Origin: Daedaleopsis sinensis | Taxonomy: Eukaryota; Basidiomycota; Agaricomycetes; Polyporales; Polyporaceae | Assembly (NCBI GenBank): GCA_033807695.1 | Contig: CM066306.1 | Span: forward strand, 2,418,001-2,482,000 | Direction: 5' to 3' | Length of the DNA stretch: 64,000 nucleotides | Shown here: positions 1 to 11,600 of the stretch, one piece after another | How positions within the stretch are numbered: position 1 is the stretch's first letter | Layout of the letters: every line of letters begins with the position of its first letter | Program-made: the position numbers and the translations under genes | Notes under the pieces: generated by a model | What the model was told of the DNA's origin: nothing | The model's input: only the letters and a program-made list of their open reading frames with translations | The model's database searches: none

Positions 1-145
1 ATTCAAGCTCCAAGGGTTGATGTTCTCATACTCCTCGTCGACGCCCAGACACTTTCTGATGTCCGCCGCCTCTACGCATTTTTGCCGCGTGGAGTGCGAC
101 ATCAGCACCGTATAGTTATCTGTCCCAGAGCGAGTCTCAGCGAAC
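1..145 (-). pseudogene. Detached copy of the MND1 terminal exon (tail copy 1)
   Basis: Read on the minus strand, 119 down to 1 translates to a close copy of the last MND1 exon (DNYTVLMSHSTRQ, then VEAADIRKCLGVDEEYENIN). The splice acceptor CAG before it is kept (120-122). Compared with the genuine exon at 6579-6688 there are scattered substitutions, and a short insertion next to the stop turns the NP-stop end into NPWSLN, so the frame runs off the window edge. No other MND1 exon is present, so it cannot make MND1. It is probably the right-hand end of a further repeat unit lying left of the window (inference). Confidence 0.8.
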
Positions 146-296
146 TATCTGCACGCGCTGAGCCCTGATGGGTGTCGTGGTGTATGGGCGTCGGGCAGAA
201 ATGAGAAGATCTACGATGGAATATGAGTGTCGAGCACACTGATAAGAACGTTTATTAACGGGACCGTAATATGTAGTCAAGATCCAAATTTCTCGC

Positions 297-1810
297 CTAG
301 ATACCGAACGTGCGACGCACAAACACAAGAAGTCTCCAGCCGAACGGCTTGGCAGCGATTCGAAGAAGCAATCGATGCCACCACGGCCTCTTTGGCACTT
401 GATGGCTCTTGTAGATTTGGCGGTCCTTGGAGGTGAGCAATGACCAATAGATTTCTGGGTTCCGCATCGGTTTGAACGAGGGCATGAGTGACACTTTTGC
501 GGCCAATTGTTCCTCCGATATGAGATTGGCGTGAGTGTCGAAAAACGATAGCGCTTGTGCTGCAGTGAAGCGCTGTTCGACAATATGTGTCGTCATGCTA
601 GCACATAGCGGAGCGATTAGCGGGACGGTAGGTATAACACTCTGTACACGATCATATCGTTCAACCTTATGATAGCGCAAGCGTATTGATTCAAGACGCA
701 CCGAAAATTGATACAGAAACATCATCCCCAGGCATCCCACATCAAACGCGAATGGGTTGTAGTCCACCGGACCTAGTTCGCAACCTGGCGGATGAAATAT
801 AGGAGCACCACGGTACGCTTCCTCTATAGGCCTACGGCACGTGTCCAGTGGGGTGTCGCGGGGAAGCTGAATAGAGAGGTCGAAGTCGAAGAGACAGAAC
901 GTGGCCTTTGCGGAGCGTAAATGTTCTCTAACCACGGGGTCGGCCCTGTGCTTGGAAAGCTCGGGACAATATCCGTTAATCAAGACATTGCACTCGCTGA
1001 TATCCTATGCGCGGCTGCATTGGATGAGTGCAGAAAAAAAAATGGAGTACAAACTCACGCGATGCGCTATCCGGTACTTGTGAAGGAAAGATAGTGCCTA
1101 GATCCGACTATTAGGGAGCTTATATGAGAGTCAACGTGCCGCGCACCGTCAAAAGGCATTTGATGAACAATAGAATTTGGCCAACAGTGTCGAAGTCCCC
1201 GGGATCCGGACATTCACCCCATCTTCATCGCACTGGTAGTTAGTACGTGCTGTACCAAGTTATTGATGACGTACAAGGGAGTCACCATGAATGCGAAGTC
1301 GTGTGGGGAATCCAACATGGTGACCGGCATGAGTATGCAGGGAAAGGGAGCAGTGTTAGGGGGATTGCATGTCTCTAGAAGAGATCGATTGATGTGGTAT
1401 TCTGCCGATGTCTTCATTACCAGCTTGATGAATACATCACGTCCAACAGAGTCCTGCGCTAGAGCGTACTTGTGCTATAAAATTCGGACATTCAGAATAT
1501 TTCTCAGACCCTGATGAGCAAGGAAGTGTACCCCTATGGCTTGGCCTGGAGGAGACTCAACCCCGTGGACGAGGCGGAAAGCAAACGGGAGTGGTGCGGA
1601 AGTGGTGACAGCGGGAGGAAACCAACTTTCGAAGGCATCTGTCGGCTCTATGTGCTTGAATTCATATAGAAAAAAGCCACGCTCGGCAAGCCATAGCTTG
1701 TAGGCTTTCCAAAAGGGTATCCCTCCGTCGTAGTCATTGATGATATAGCCATCTGAATCGACATTACAGGACAACTTCGACGAGTGAGTTTGAGTAGTGA
1801 ATCTTTCCAT
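297..1810 (-). CDS. Protein-kinase-like protein, tandem copy A (intact, 413 aa)
   Basis: Six exons (1810-1532, 1474-1275, 1222-1147, 1097-1059, 1004-702, 641-297) join in phase into 413 aa with the ATG at 1810. Kinase hallmarks are visible: the candidate beta3 lysine in GRDVFIKLV, the catalytic loop RIAHRDISECNVLING with HRD and its Asn, and a helix-F-like FAFDVGCLGMMF. The DFG motif reads DFD (LFDFDLS) and no glycine loop is evident, so activity is uncertain. The C-terminus ends LVFVRRTFGI, typical of a family I recall as greatly expanded in polypore fungi (knowledge from memory). It is about 85-90% alike copy B by eye and shares every splice site with it. The last intron is 60 nt and open in frame. 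Role unknown. Confidence 0.8.
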
Positions 1811-2559
1811 TCACTGCCGAAGACTCACATTAGGCAGTTTTCCATGCGCGACTTCTGAATCTGGAACTGAGGTATAACACATCGTAAGGAGAGCACTGAG
1901 AAGAGATCGGAGACCCGGCGTGGGCAAATACTTGACTATGGGGGTGCGGAACGAACAAGTTCAAGTTTGCGTGGCAGTGACGTCGATCGTCAACGCGTCC
2001 AGTCACGCGGTACGTAAAGCTTGTCACGCGTGTCACACAACTACTTCGACACTCCGAGTCAAAGTCAACTTCAAATAAGTTAAGTAAGGTAGGAGGAAGA
2101 AGAGAAGGAACTCATGCGGACCGCTCGTTATTTTCATTTTTAGAAGATGAACATTTACACGAATTGGCTACGCTCAGTAGTAGATAGTCAGTGGGAAGTC
2201 TCGCTAAGATCCGCTTTGGACTCGCCTGCCAGTGCTAATTTTCGATTTCTTAGCCTGCCTAGAACCGTGCTGTGTCCACGTTCACACCGACTCCATTGCA
2301 GCCCTATGCCCGACATCAGATAATATGTGCACGGGAGTCAGTACGGGGAAATTATCGCACTAATAGTAAGAGCCGGTCACAGTGGGAAGCAGTAGCGACT
2401 AAGCGCAAGCAATTCTGATCATGACGGTGCGGGTTCCTGTAGCATGTCAGGGCAGAGAAAGGTAGCAGCGCATACACCAGATCCTTAAAATGCTCCGGTT
2501 ATCGCGTCCACCCGACGAGGTGCAGTGGCTGGTGCATGTGCATATGCGAACACACCCAT

Positions 2560-2690
2560 TCAAGCTCCGATGTTCTCATACTCCTCATCGACGCCTAGAT
2601 ACTTTCTGATGTCCGCCGCTTCTACGCATTTTTGCCGCGTGAAGTGCGACAGCAACACCGTATAGTTATCTGTCCCAGAACGAGTCTCAG
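2560..2690 (-). pseudogene. Detached copy of the MND1 terminal exon (tail copy 2), frame intact
   Basis: From 2669 down to 2560 the minus strand encodes a full-length copy of MND1 exon 9. It has the same 110 nt, the same entry phase, a preserved acceptor CAG (2670-2672) and a TGA stop (2560-2562). It reads DNYTVLLSHFTRQ through VEAADIRKYLGVDEEY to ENIGA-stop, against EDINP-stop in the real exon. The 3' flank (GTGCATGTGCATATGCGAA, 2533-2550) is also shared with the genuine gene (near 6551). With no upstream MND1 exons here it is a fragment, but no stop or frameshift has broken it. Confidence 0.8.
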
Positions 2691-2848
2691 GGAACTATCT
2701 GCATGCGCTGAGCCCTGATGGGCCTCGTGGTGTATGGGCGTCGGGCAGAAATGAGAAGACATACGATGGAATATAAGTGTCGAGCACATTAAGATAAACG
2801 TTTATGTTTATCAATGGGACCGTAATAGTCAAGATCTAAGATTCTCGC

Positions 2849-4360
2849 CTAGATACCGAATGTGCGACGCACAAACACGAGAAGTCTCCAGCAGAACGGC
2901 GTGGCAGTAATTCGAAGAAGCAATCGATGCCACCACGACCTCAGTGGGACTTTATAGCTCTTGAAGATTTGACGGTCCTTGGAGCTGAGCAATGACCAAT
3001 AGATTTCTGGGTTCTGCATCGGTTTGAACGAGGGCTTGAGTGACACTTTTGCGGCTAATTGTTCGTCCGATATGAGATTGGCGTGAGTGTCGAAGAAGGA
3101 TAGCGCTTGTGCGGCAGTGAAGCGCTGCTCGACAACATGTGTTGTCATGCTGGCACATAGCGGAGCGATTAGCGGGGCGGTAGGTATAGCACTCTATGCA
3201 CGGTTATATCACTTAACCTTGTGACAGCGTAAGCGTATCGACGTAGGACGCACCGAAAATTGATACAGAAACATCATCCCCAGGCATCCCACATCAAACG
3301 CGAATGGGTTGTAGTCCACCGGACCCAGCTCGCAACCTGGCGGATGAAATATAGGAGCACCACGGTACGCTTCCTCCATAGGCCTACGGCACGTATCCAG
3401 TGGGGTGTCGCGGGGAAGCTGAATAGAGAGGTCGTAGTCGAAGAGACAGAACGTGGCCTTTGCGGAGCGTAAATGTTCTCTAACCACGGGTTTGACCCTG
3501 TGCTTGGAAAGCTCGGGACAATATCCGTTAATCAGGACATTGCGCTCGCTGATATCCTATGCGCGGCTGCGTTGGATAAGTGCAGACAACACAATAGAGT
3601 ACAAACTCACGCGATGGACTATCCGGTACTTGTGAAGGAAACATAGTGCCTAGATACGACTGTTAGAGAGCTTCTTTGGGGTCAGCATGCTACACACCGT
3701 CAAAAGGCATTTGATGAACAATAGAATCTGGCCAACGGTATCGAACTCCCCGGGATCTGGACAGTCACTCCACCTTCATCGTATAATTAGTGCGTGCGTG
3801 ATCCAAGTGATTGTTAACGTACAAGGGAGTTACCATGAATGCGAAGTCGTGTGGGGAATCCAACATGGCGACCGGCATGAGTATACAGGGAAAGGGATCA
3901 GTATCTTGGGGAACGCATGTCTCTAGTAGAGATCGATTGATGTGGTATTCTGCCGATTTTTTCATTACCAGCTTGATGAATACATCACGTCCAACAGAGT
4001 CCTGCGCTAGAGCGCACTTGTGCTATGCAATCGTTCAAAATCAGAATATTTCTCAGACCCTGACGAGCAAGGAACAGTACCTCTATAGCTTGACCTGGAG
4101 GGGATTCATCCCCGTGGATGAGGCGGAAAGCAAACGGGAGTGGTGCGGAGGAGGTGATAGTGGGAGGAAACCAACGTTCGAAGATATGTGTCGGCTGCAT
4201 GAGTTTGAATTCATATAGAGAAAAGCCACGTTCGGCAAGCCATGTCTTGTAGGCTTTCCAAAAAGGTATCCCTCCGTCCTGGTAATTGTGGATATAGCCA
4301 TCTGAATCGACGTTACAGGACAACTTCGACCGAATGAGTTTGAGTTAGTGATCCTTTCTA
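2849..4360 (-). pseudogene. Protein-kinase-like protein, tandem copy B (start codon lost)
   Basis: The exons match copy A one for one: about 4357-4081, 4022-3823, 3773-3698, 3649-3611, 3556-3254 and 3193-2849. The last five are identical in length to those of copy A, with all GT/AG sites kept. The catalytic loop reads RIVHRDISERNVLING and the DFG position reads DYD. The difference is at the front. Where copy A has its ATG, copy B has ATT, a 3-nt length change and an in-frame TAA six codons in, so the first open codon is near 4341 and no ATG is at the expected place. It is either a very young pseudogene or uses another start; a later in-frame ATG inside exon 1 (MQPTHIF) would remove about 50 residues. 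Confidence 0.6.
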
Positions 4361-5008
4361 ATCACCGAAGACTCACATTAGGCAATTCTCCACTGGCACG
4401 CGAGACTTCAAGATCTGAAGTATAACACATCGTAAGGAGAGCACTAGGAAGAGATTGGAGACTTGACGGCGTGAGCAAATACTGGACTAGTACTATGATT
4501 GGAGGATGCGGAACGAATTCGAACAAGTTCAAGTTTTGCGTGGCGGTGTCGTCGATCGTCAACGCGTCCAGTCACGCGGTACGTAAAGCTTATAACGCAT
4601 GTCACACAATTACTCCGACTCCGACTCAAAAGTCACTTCAACTTTCAAGTCTTCTACTTCAAGATGGCAGGAGGAAGAGGAGAAGGAGGAGTATGAGCAT
4701 TGATTTATGCAAATTTCCTGTCAACGACGGCGCGCACGGCTCGTTATCCTCATCTTTGATAGAATTGGCTACGCTCAGAAACGCGAGATTTTATTGCACT
4801 AAGAGCCGGTCACTGCAGTGGTAAGCAGCACGGACTCAGTAAGCGCAAGCCTTAAAGCAATTTATGACGGTGGGGTTCCTGTAGCATGTCAGGGCAGAAA
4901 GAGGTAGCAGCGCATACGCCAGCTCATTAGAATGGCAACGAGTCATCCCCAAATCGCCCACACATGGATGCGCGTGTATTAGGACGTCGGGGAAGATGCC
5001 AAGTAGTT

Positions 5009-6195
5009 TCAAATCCGTAGGACGCGGCGAACAAAGACTATCATCTGACAACACCTGGGGTATCCCATCACCCACACCAACATGCGTGACCAGAGGGATA
5101 ATGGGGGTGTCCTGAAGCGGCTCCATCTTCGTTGGACCTCGATGGGTAACTTCGACCAGTAGACTTCCGTGTCCGCCAGGAGAGCATCCCAGTGTGGAGA
5201 CAGATTGAGAGGCGTGCCGTGCCGTGAGGGCTGTTGCTCGTTGCGTCTTCCAGGAATTGCCGTGCTTCTACTGCCGTGAAGCGCTCGGAGAGGACATGGG
5301 TTGTCATCTTGTCGTACAGCGCTGCCAGCGCTGGTACAGCGACGACGGCTTGCTGCGATGGAAGTTTCCAGCTCTCGGGGCAGAAAGCGAGAGAGCCGAT
5401 CATACCGTGAACTGGACCCGGAATAGATTTCCCAACATGGCGACGTCGTACGCAAACGGGTTGTATTCAGGTTCACCGAGCATGGCGTCAGTCGGTCTGT
5501 ACATCTCGGAGCCTGTCCATGCCTCCTCGGAAGGCCGGCAACAATGCTTCAACGAAGCATCGTCAGGTAGTTGGATGGACTGATCATAATCCATGAGCGC
5601 ATAGAACACATCATCGCCAGCGCAGTGCTCGCACAGGTCTTCCGCTAAACGACCTTGATCACGATCGCGTCGATAGCAGTTGACGACCATGTTGTTGTCG
5701 CATATATCCTGTGTGAACAATGAATGCTGTGAGCCCAAGGTCCATCATGGAGGCTGCTCGACTGACACGGTGTGCGATGCGTTTCGAGTGTAGGAACACA
5801 AGGCCCTACAGCAGTGGCAGTGTCTGCAAGATACAATAAGGGGGCAATCCGTACATCAAGTAAACATTTCATGAACCTAAGTACATACTTCACCGATATT
5901 ACTCATGTCGAACTTGATGTAGTCTCCCCACCTATTTCCATGATACATCAGCGCAATCTACGAGTATAGTGGGTGTTGTGACGACTTACGTGGGCATTGT
6001 AACTATAGAGTAGCTATGCGGGGTGTCCAAGATATCTACCGGGGGCAGGACGCATGGGAACGTGCGTGAATCGCAGAATATGTCCCAGTCCTGCAAGTGC
6101 CGCTTATAAATGCGGTATTGGTCGCTATCCTTGTCAACGAGCTTGAGCATTAGATCCCTGCCCGCGTCGTCTTGAGCACAAGCGAGCTCAATCTA
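5009..6195 (-). pseudogene. Protein-kinase-like protein, tandem copy C (diverged, frameshifted)
   Basis: Recognisable pieces in order: AQDDAGRDLMLKLVDKD (near 6190-6140), DILDTPHSYS, WGDYIKFDMSNIG, VLRFMKCLLD, FLHSKRIAHR, DICDNNMVVN, MDYDQSIQLP, YNPFAYDVAMLGN, MTTHVLSERFTAVEARQFL and the end LVFVRRVLRI. The exon at 5708-5406 is 303 nt, the same length as in copies A and B. Two breaks are visible. About 4 extra bases (near 5890-5880) shift the frame between SNIG and VLRF, and a second shift lies between ARQFLEDA and LNLSPHWDALL (near 5240-5200). The N-terminal exon is not recognisable upstream (6200-6480). Read as a decaying older paralog. Confidence 0.7.
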
Positions 6196-6578
6196 GCAGA
6201 CGTGTCAAGTCGGCCTCATGGAACATTAGTGAGGCACTTACCGGGGTACGGAACGATCGAGCAGCTGACACCTCCAGATCCACACTCACTTGGGACGTCC
6301 CTCGGGCTGCATCGAACTCTCTTGCGTTCCACGTAACCCTAATCGCGTCTGTTCACGATTCGATGTGTTCCTTTTGATCAAGGTCTACCGTACTATATTT
6401 TGTCAATGGGCCACAATCATACCACAAAGTCTGTCTCAAGAATCTGTAGCACACACCCCGCATAGTATTTGCGTTAGTTAGTTCACAAGTGTCAGTCACG
6501 ACCTATTCCGTCTGTTATCCGCCGATATCGAGTCCATCGTACGTGGTAAGTGCATGTGCGTATGCGAATACCCGCCAT

Positions 6579-7723
6579 TCACGGGTTGATGTCCTCGTAC
6601 TCCTCGTCGACGCCCAGATACGTTCTGATGTCCGCGGCCTCCACGCAATTTTGCCGCGTGAAGTGCGACAGCAGCATCGTGTAGTTATCTGTTCCAGAGC
6701 GCGAACCTCAGTGAGCCGTATGTTTGCACATACACGAGCGCACGCGGAGCTGAGCTCACCCGTCCAGCGAACAACGGCCTCCTTCGCGAGCACGACGGCC
6801 CGCCTCTTCTCCTCGAGCTTCACGGGGTCGCACGCGCCGTACGCGGAGAGCTCGCGCTCCAGCTGCGCGTACTCCTTCTTCAGCCCAGCGAGCTCCTCCA
6901 GCGCGCGCGTGCGGTCGGCCTAAATCGTAGTGAGCTCCGAATGCGAACGCAAATGTACGCAGCGGCGCGAAAGCGACGTCGGCTCACACTATCCGGGCGC
7001 GCCGCCCTCTCGGCCTCGAGCGCCGCACGCAGCTCGCCGACCTGAGACTGCAGCGACGCGCGCTGGTCCTGCACCGTCTTCAGGCGGTTCTGCATCTGCG
7101 ATGTTAGTCGGCGCGGCGGTCAGCTGTACTGTACTGCTCTTATCCGCGCTGCCAGAGAAGCACGCACCATCGCACCTCTCTGCGAGGGGAAGCTCCAGAA
7201 GACTGCGTGCACGCGCATATAGCCACCTCCGGCGCTAGCACGGGGAGGGGCGGCGGGACTCACAGTTCGACGAGCCGATCTTGTCCATCTGGACGAGGCC
7301 GTCGTCCACCAGCGACTGCAGGACCTCCTTGACGGACTGGGAAACTGCAGGTGGCAACCTAGGTGAGCACCAACAGGCGGCTGGGCACGTCGATGTGACA
7401 ACGAGGCCGCTCACCGATGCCCTTCATCTTGGGCCCCATCTTCTCGAGCTCCTTGAGCTGCGGTAGCCGCGGGGGTTAGACCCGACCCAGAGCAGAGGCG
7501 GCGCATACAGCCAGGTCTGCGGCAGAACGCACTTGGAAGAAGTCTTTCTGGGGGACAAGGTGAGCACAACGCTATAGTCATGAACGGGCGCACTCGCTGT
7601 TTCGTGGAATATCTCGAGCAGCTTCACGCGCTTCTCTTCTGCGGACAACCCTCGTGGAGCCTGAGGGGGAGAAGGGAAGCGGGGTGAGCAACGCGAGGGC
7701 TGTCGACGACGCAGACGCACCAT
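6579..7723 (-). CDS. MND1: MND1, meiotic recombination accessory protein (205 aa)
   Basis: Mnd1 pairs with Hop2 and helps Dmc1/Rad51 strand invasion in meiosis (family knowledge). Nine exons give 205 aa, the usual length: 7723-7721, 7660-7598, 7547-7533, 7457-7415, 7344-7264, 7202-7168, 7095-6988, 6919-6760, 6688-6579. The N-terminal winged-helix part shows MAPRGLSAEEKRVKLLEIF and KIGSSNFFWSFPSQRGAM; a coiled coil follows (LKTVQDQRASLQSQVGELRA); the end is LGVDEEYEDINP. Exon 1 is only the ATG, exon 3 is 15 nt (KDFFQ), and intron 2 (7548-7597) uses a GC donor (GCGAGT). All joins keep phase and restore family motifs, so I am confident despite the fragmentation. Copies of exon 9 lie at 1-119 and 2560-2669. 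Confidence 0.93.
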
Positions 7724-8627
7724 CGCTATGTATGCTGTATGCTGTGAGCACCGACGGGGGGACGGGGAGATGGTGGTGGTAGCAGAGAGAGAAGAGGGTG
7801 CGCACCCAGCTTTCTGCCACCGCGAGAGGGCTCGATTCTACACAGAAGAAACGTCAACGCAAACAGGCCAGATCGGGAGACCCACCGATCGACATGCGCA
7901 ACGACTACGCCAACGCCGACGCCGACTCGCGCGGAGAAGGCACGTCCGGACCGAGAAAGGCGCAGATTAATTAAGAGGCGAAGCTGGGTGTACATATACA
8001 TCGGCCACCGACGCGAGCGGCGAGCGGGCGTGCGACGGCCAACAACCAACGGTCGCATGAGATGCAGGGAAAAGAATGCAGTATGTACTACTAGGATGCG
8101 GGACACGTGTGGCGATGTCGAGGAGGGTGCGAGGTACCCAAGAAGCGGTCAGAGTGAGGGTGGAAGGTGAGAGGCAGAGAGCGTCCGTGGGGAGACGTGC
8201 GTGCAGCGGGCTGCAACGCTTGACATGGGCATGTGAGCGACCGATCGCGAGGCGGCGCGGGAGCAATGAGTGACGAGGAACGCGAAACCGGATGGACGGA
8301 ATGTGGGCAAGCCGTAGCTATGGTGGACACAGAAAGAGGGACGAGAGGAGCGTGAGTGTGGGGGTGGAATATGGGATGTGCGATGTGGGAGCGTCCGGGG
8401 AAGACGGGCGCATAGCTAGGCGAGGATGGAATGGTTGTGGGATATATCCATGATCATGGCACGACAGAAGGATGGTGGTAGTGTGCAGCGAAGCGACTGA
8501 CTACAAATGCGAGGCCGGGCAAACACTATACGCCCTTTTGCACGATTAGTGGTGGATGGTGGTGGGATATGAGGCGAGTGAGGTATGCGGTGCTACATGT
8601 ACAAGGAATCCAGATCTCAGAGAGACA
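7724..8627. other. Intergenic, upstream of MND1
   Basis: GC-rich spacer between the MND1 start and the end of the next minus-strand gene. It should hold the MND1 promoter and the 3' UTR of the 1090-aa gene. The open frames here are short, overlap on both strands, and show no family signature. Confidence 0.5.
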
Positions 8628-11600
8628 CTACCGCATCACCTCCAGCCGCTGCTCGCTCGACGGGTACCGGTACGCGACGAACTCGGGGTCCTGCTCGACC
8701 AGCTCCGCGATGTTCTTCTTCGACGCGACCGACATCCGCATCGCGCTGCTGCTGTGCGCCGACCCAGGGCCCCCGAACCCGCTCTGGCTCGGGTCGTCGC
8801 GCGGGTCCGACGTAGACGAGCGGTACGGGTTGTATTCGAGCGGGTCCACAGCGCCGTCCGGGACCCCGGCCCCGTTCGCATTCGCAAAGAACTGCGAGTC
8901 CCGCTCGATCTCCGTCGACCGCTTCCCAAACAGCGACGCCAGCCCGAACTTGCTGCGCCGCTTCTTCGGCTTGGGCGGCGTCGTGAACGAGCGCGTGCCG
9001 ACCGTCTGCGCCGCGCCCCACTGCGAGAGCGCAGGGCTCGACGCCCCGAACTCCGCGTACTTCTCCTCCGCGAGGAACGGGGGCACGTTCAGCTGGCCCT
9101 TCGTGTACGGGCTCCTGCCCGGCAGACTCTGCACCGCGGGGTGCGGCATAGACGCCAGGCCGCTGAAGGACTGTCTCCTGGCCTCTGCAGTCCGGAACGG
9201 CGCCTGCGGGGGCAGGAGCCCGCGGCTCATGGGGTGCGACGGCGTCTGCAGCAGGTCGTACATCGTCTGCGGGCGCATCTCCGGCATGGGCTGCATCGGG
9301 AACTCGACGGCCGCCTCTCCGGGCAACGGGGGCAACGACTTGTCTCGGCGCATAAGCAGCGCAGACTGCGGGCGGTTAGGGGGCAACGCGCCTGGGGTTG
9401 CGGGTCCCAGGCTGGACAACGTCCGCGACGAGCTATGTGTCGTCCGTCCTCGGCCGTCGAGGTCGTTATCACTCGACACACCGAGCTCGAAGGCCGATAT
9501 GCGGTGGTCAGGCACGACGTCTTGAACGGCTTGGTCCTTCTGATTGTCGCCGCTGGGCTCCCTCTCAGGCACAGGATAGCGCGATGACGTCGGCGAAGGA
9601 AGCGCGGTGGAAGGCGCGGTGGGAGGCGAGGAAGCCCATTGGGAGAACTGGTTGGGTGAGACGGAGGACAGCAGTGATGGAGTCGAGACGTGCCGTCTCG
9701 CCCCTCCACCGTCACGGTCAACCAAGTATGACAACGGGGGTGGGGGAGCCAGCGGTGCGTCGTCCTCGTGGCGGTCGACCGAACGTGATTGACTGACCCC
9801 CTTGGCGGCCCCTTTAGAAGAGCCCGTGACTAGCTTCCAGATCTTCTTCAAGCCATTCTTCTTCTTGGTAGTGGCAGGAACCGATGACACAACCGGTTCC
9901 GGAGAAGAAACCGCCCGTGGCCACGACTGAGACGCACGCAGTGTGGGAGCGTTGCTGTTAAGGTCGACCGCAGAAGGGTGAGCAGCAAAGTACGCTTGCT
10001 CCTGCTGGAGAGCAAGGCTGCAACGAACATCGCAGATAAGTATCCAATCCGAGCTCCGAAGGTGTTTTTGACTACGCACTGCATGTCAATCATACTACCA
10101 GAAGGAGCCATGCTATCTCGACTTTGCCATGCGGCGCTGAGATTCTTGAAGCCGAAGAAGCGTGACCGCCGAGGTGAGGCGGACCCGAGGCTCTGCATGT
10201 CGGAGAACGACGCCTGCGACTGCGCACGCAACAGCGTCTGCGGGCGCTCGCCGCCCGTGGTCAGCACGCTGCTCGGGCGAGGCGAGAACGACTGCGAGTA
10301 GCGCGAGTCCCGGGGGTTCGAGAAGAATCCGCTGTCCACCTGCGGCGATGGACTCGCCATAGGCATGGAGTACACCGACACGACGTCCACCGCCGAGCGC
10401 GAGCTGCGCGACGACTTGCGCGCACGACTGCGTTCGCGCTTCTCCTCCTTGCGCTTGCGCTCCCGCTCCTCCCTCTCCTCCTTCCGGAGGTCGACGTGTT
10501 CGACGATCATGCCATTCTCCAGGAGCGTGACCTCGCGCGAGTGGCTGTGGGTGGGACCGGTGGGCACCGACGACAGCCGAGGGGATTTGATGCGGAGCGC
10601 GCCAGTATCCTCGGTCATCTGAGTGCTGCTACCGAGCTCGTATGCCGAGCGGCGGAGCTGAGTAAACGTATCGCGCATCTTCTCGTCCAGCAGGCGAGAC
10701 TCGCGCAGCGCCCGTGCACGGGCCAGGGCGTCCGCCTCGAGGAGGGAGCGTTGGGACTTGACATACTGGTCGAGGGTTTGCTGTCGGGATGACGGCTCCT
10801 TGGGGTTCTTTGAAAACGTCAGCGGCCAACACACACGCTCTCAAGCCAAGCGATATAACGCACTATGCTGAGCCAGAACTTCATGTTCTCCTCCGAGAGC
10901 TTCCCACCCTTGGACCTCGGCCGTGAATGGTGGTCCGAGGACGATTGATGCCCCGACATCTCTTCCTCCGCCTCCCGCCTACACAACTCCTCATACAGCA
11001 CGTCGCTCTCCCGGTCCCACACCCCGGGACTAGTGACGTCGACGTCCGCCATGTCCTGATCGCGCATCGCACACTCCACGCAAACCTCCTCCTTCGGAAC
11101 CTGCGGCGGCGAGAACGACGGCTGGATCGGGGTGGCAGTCGCGGGTGTGATATACGTGGGGTGCTGTGCGTACGCCCGGGGCTTCGGCGAGATGGGAATC
11201 TGCATCGCAGAGGGGTTGTACGAGGGACCAGCGGAGAGCGGGACGATGGGCGACATGCCCGACGAACTTGGGCCCGCGCCCATACCGCCCGTGGGCACCG
11301 ACGGGTGCCGCGGCGTCAGCCCCGAGCCGTGAGCGAGCATGGGCGTGCTTGGCCCTGCGCCAGGGGGGAGAGACGGTGTCCCGTGGCGAGGGGAGCTGAC
11401 AGTGGGAGTGGGAGCATATTGATCACCTGGGTGCCTGAGGCTCGACGACCGCTGTCCCATCCCAAGAGAATGTGGGGGACCGTCCGCGGAGGCTCGCGGT
11501 AGATTAGCTGGGGTGTCGTCCGAGAGGCCGAGTGCGTCCGGCTGCCCAGGGAAGTAGCCGTCGACAGGGGGAGCCCCGGACGCTCGCGTCTCCACGCCGG

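Larger units (their letters stand above)
1..2480. repeat. Tandem segmental duplication, unit 1
   Basis: This stretch aligns with 2556-4930 at a nearly constant offset of about 2.55 kb, falling to about 2.45 kb at the right end. Matching landmarks are the MND1 tail (1 vs 2558), the kinase stop (297 vs 2849), the kinase start region (1810 vs about 4360) and the 5' flank (GAATTGGCTACGCTCAG near 2160 vs 4765; GGTTCCTGTAGCATGTCAGGGCAG near 2430 vs 4875). The 1811-2480 part therefore holds the copied upstream region of kinase A and no gene of its own that I can see. Confidence 0.85.
2556..4930. repeat. Tandem segmental duplication, unit 2
   Basis: Second copy of the roughly 2.5-kb unit. It contains the MND1 tail (2560-2669), kinase copy B and its 5' flank up to about 4925, where similarity to unit 1 ends. 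Unlike the right end of unit 1, the right end of unit 2 has no MND1 tail and runs directly into the diverged kinase copy C. The flank 4361-4930 holds no gene that I can see. Confidence 0.85.

Noticed and set aside
1474..1531. A 16-nt intron in kinase copies A and B (GTACGCTCTAGCGCAG)
   Set aside because: Too short to splice. A 57-nt intron with donor GTAC and acceptor ATAG at the same place in both copies keeps the frame and gives the family-like HKYALAQDSVGRD.
8556..9587. Plus-strand open frames of 343 and 318 codons
   Set aside because: They lie antisense to exon 3 of the 1090-aa gene in GC-rich DNA, are Arg/Ala-rich or Ser-rich without motifs, and overlap each other in two frames.
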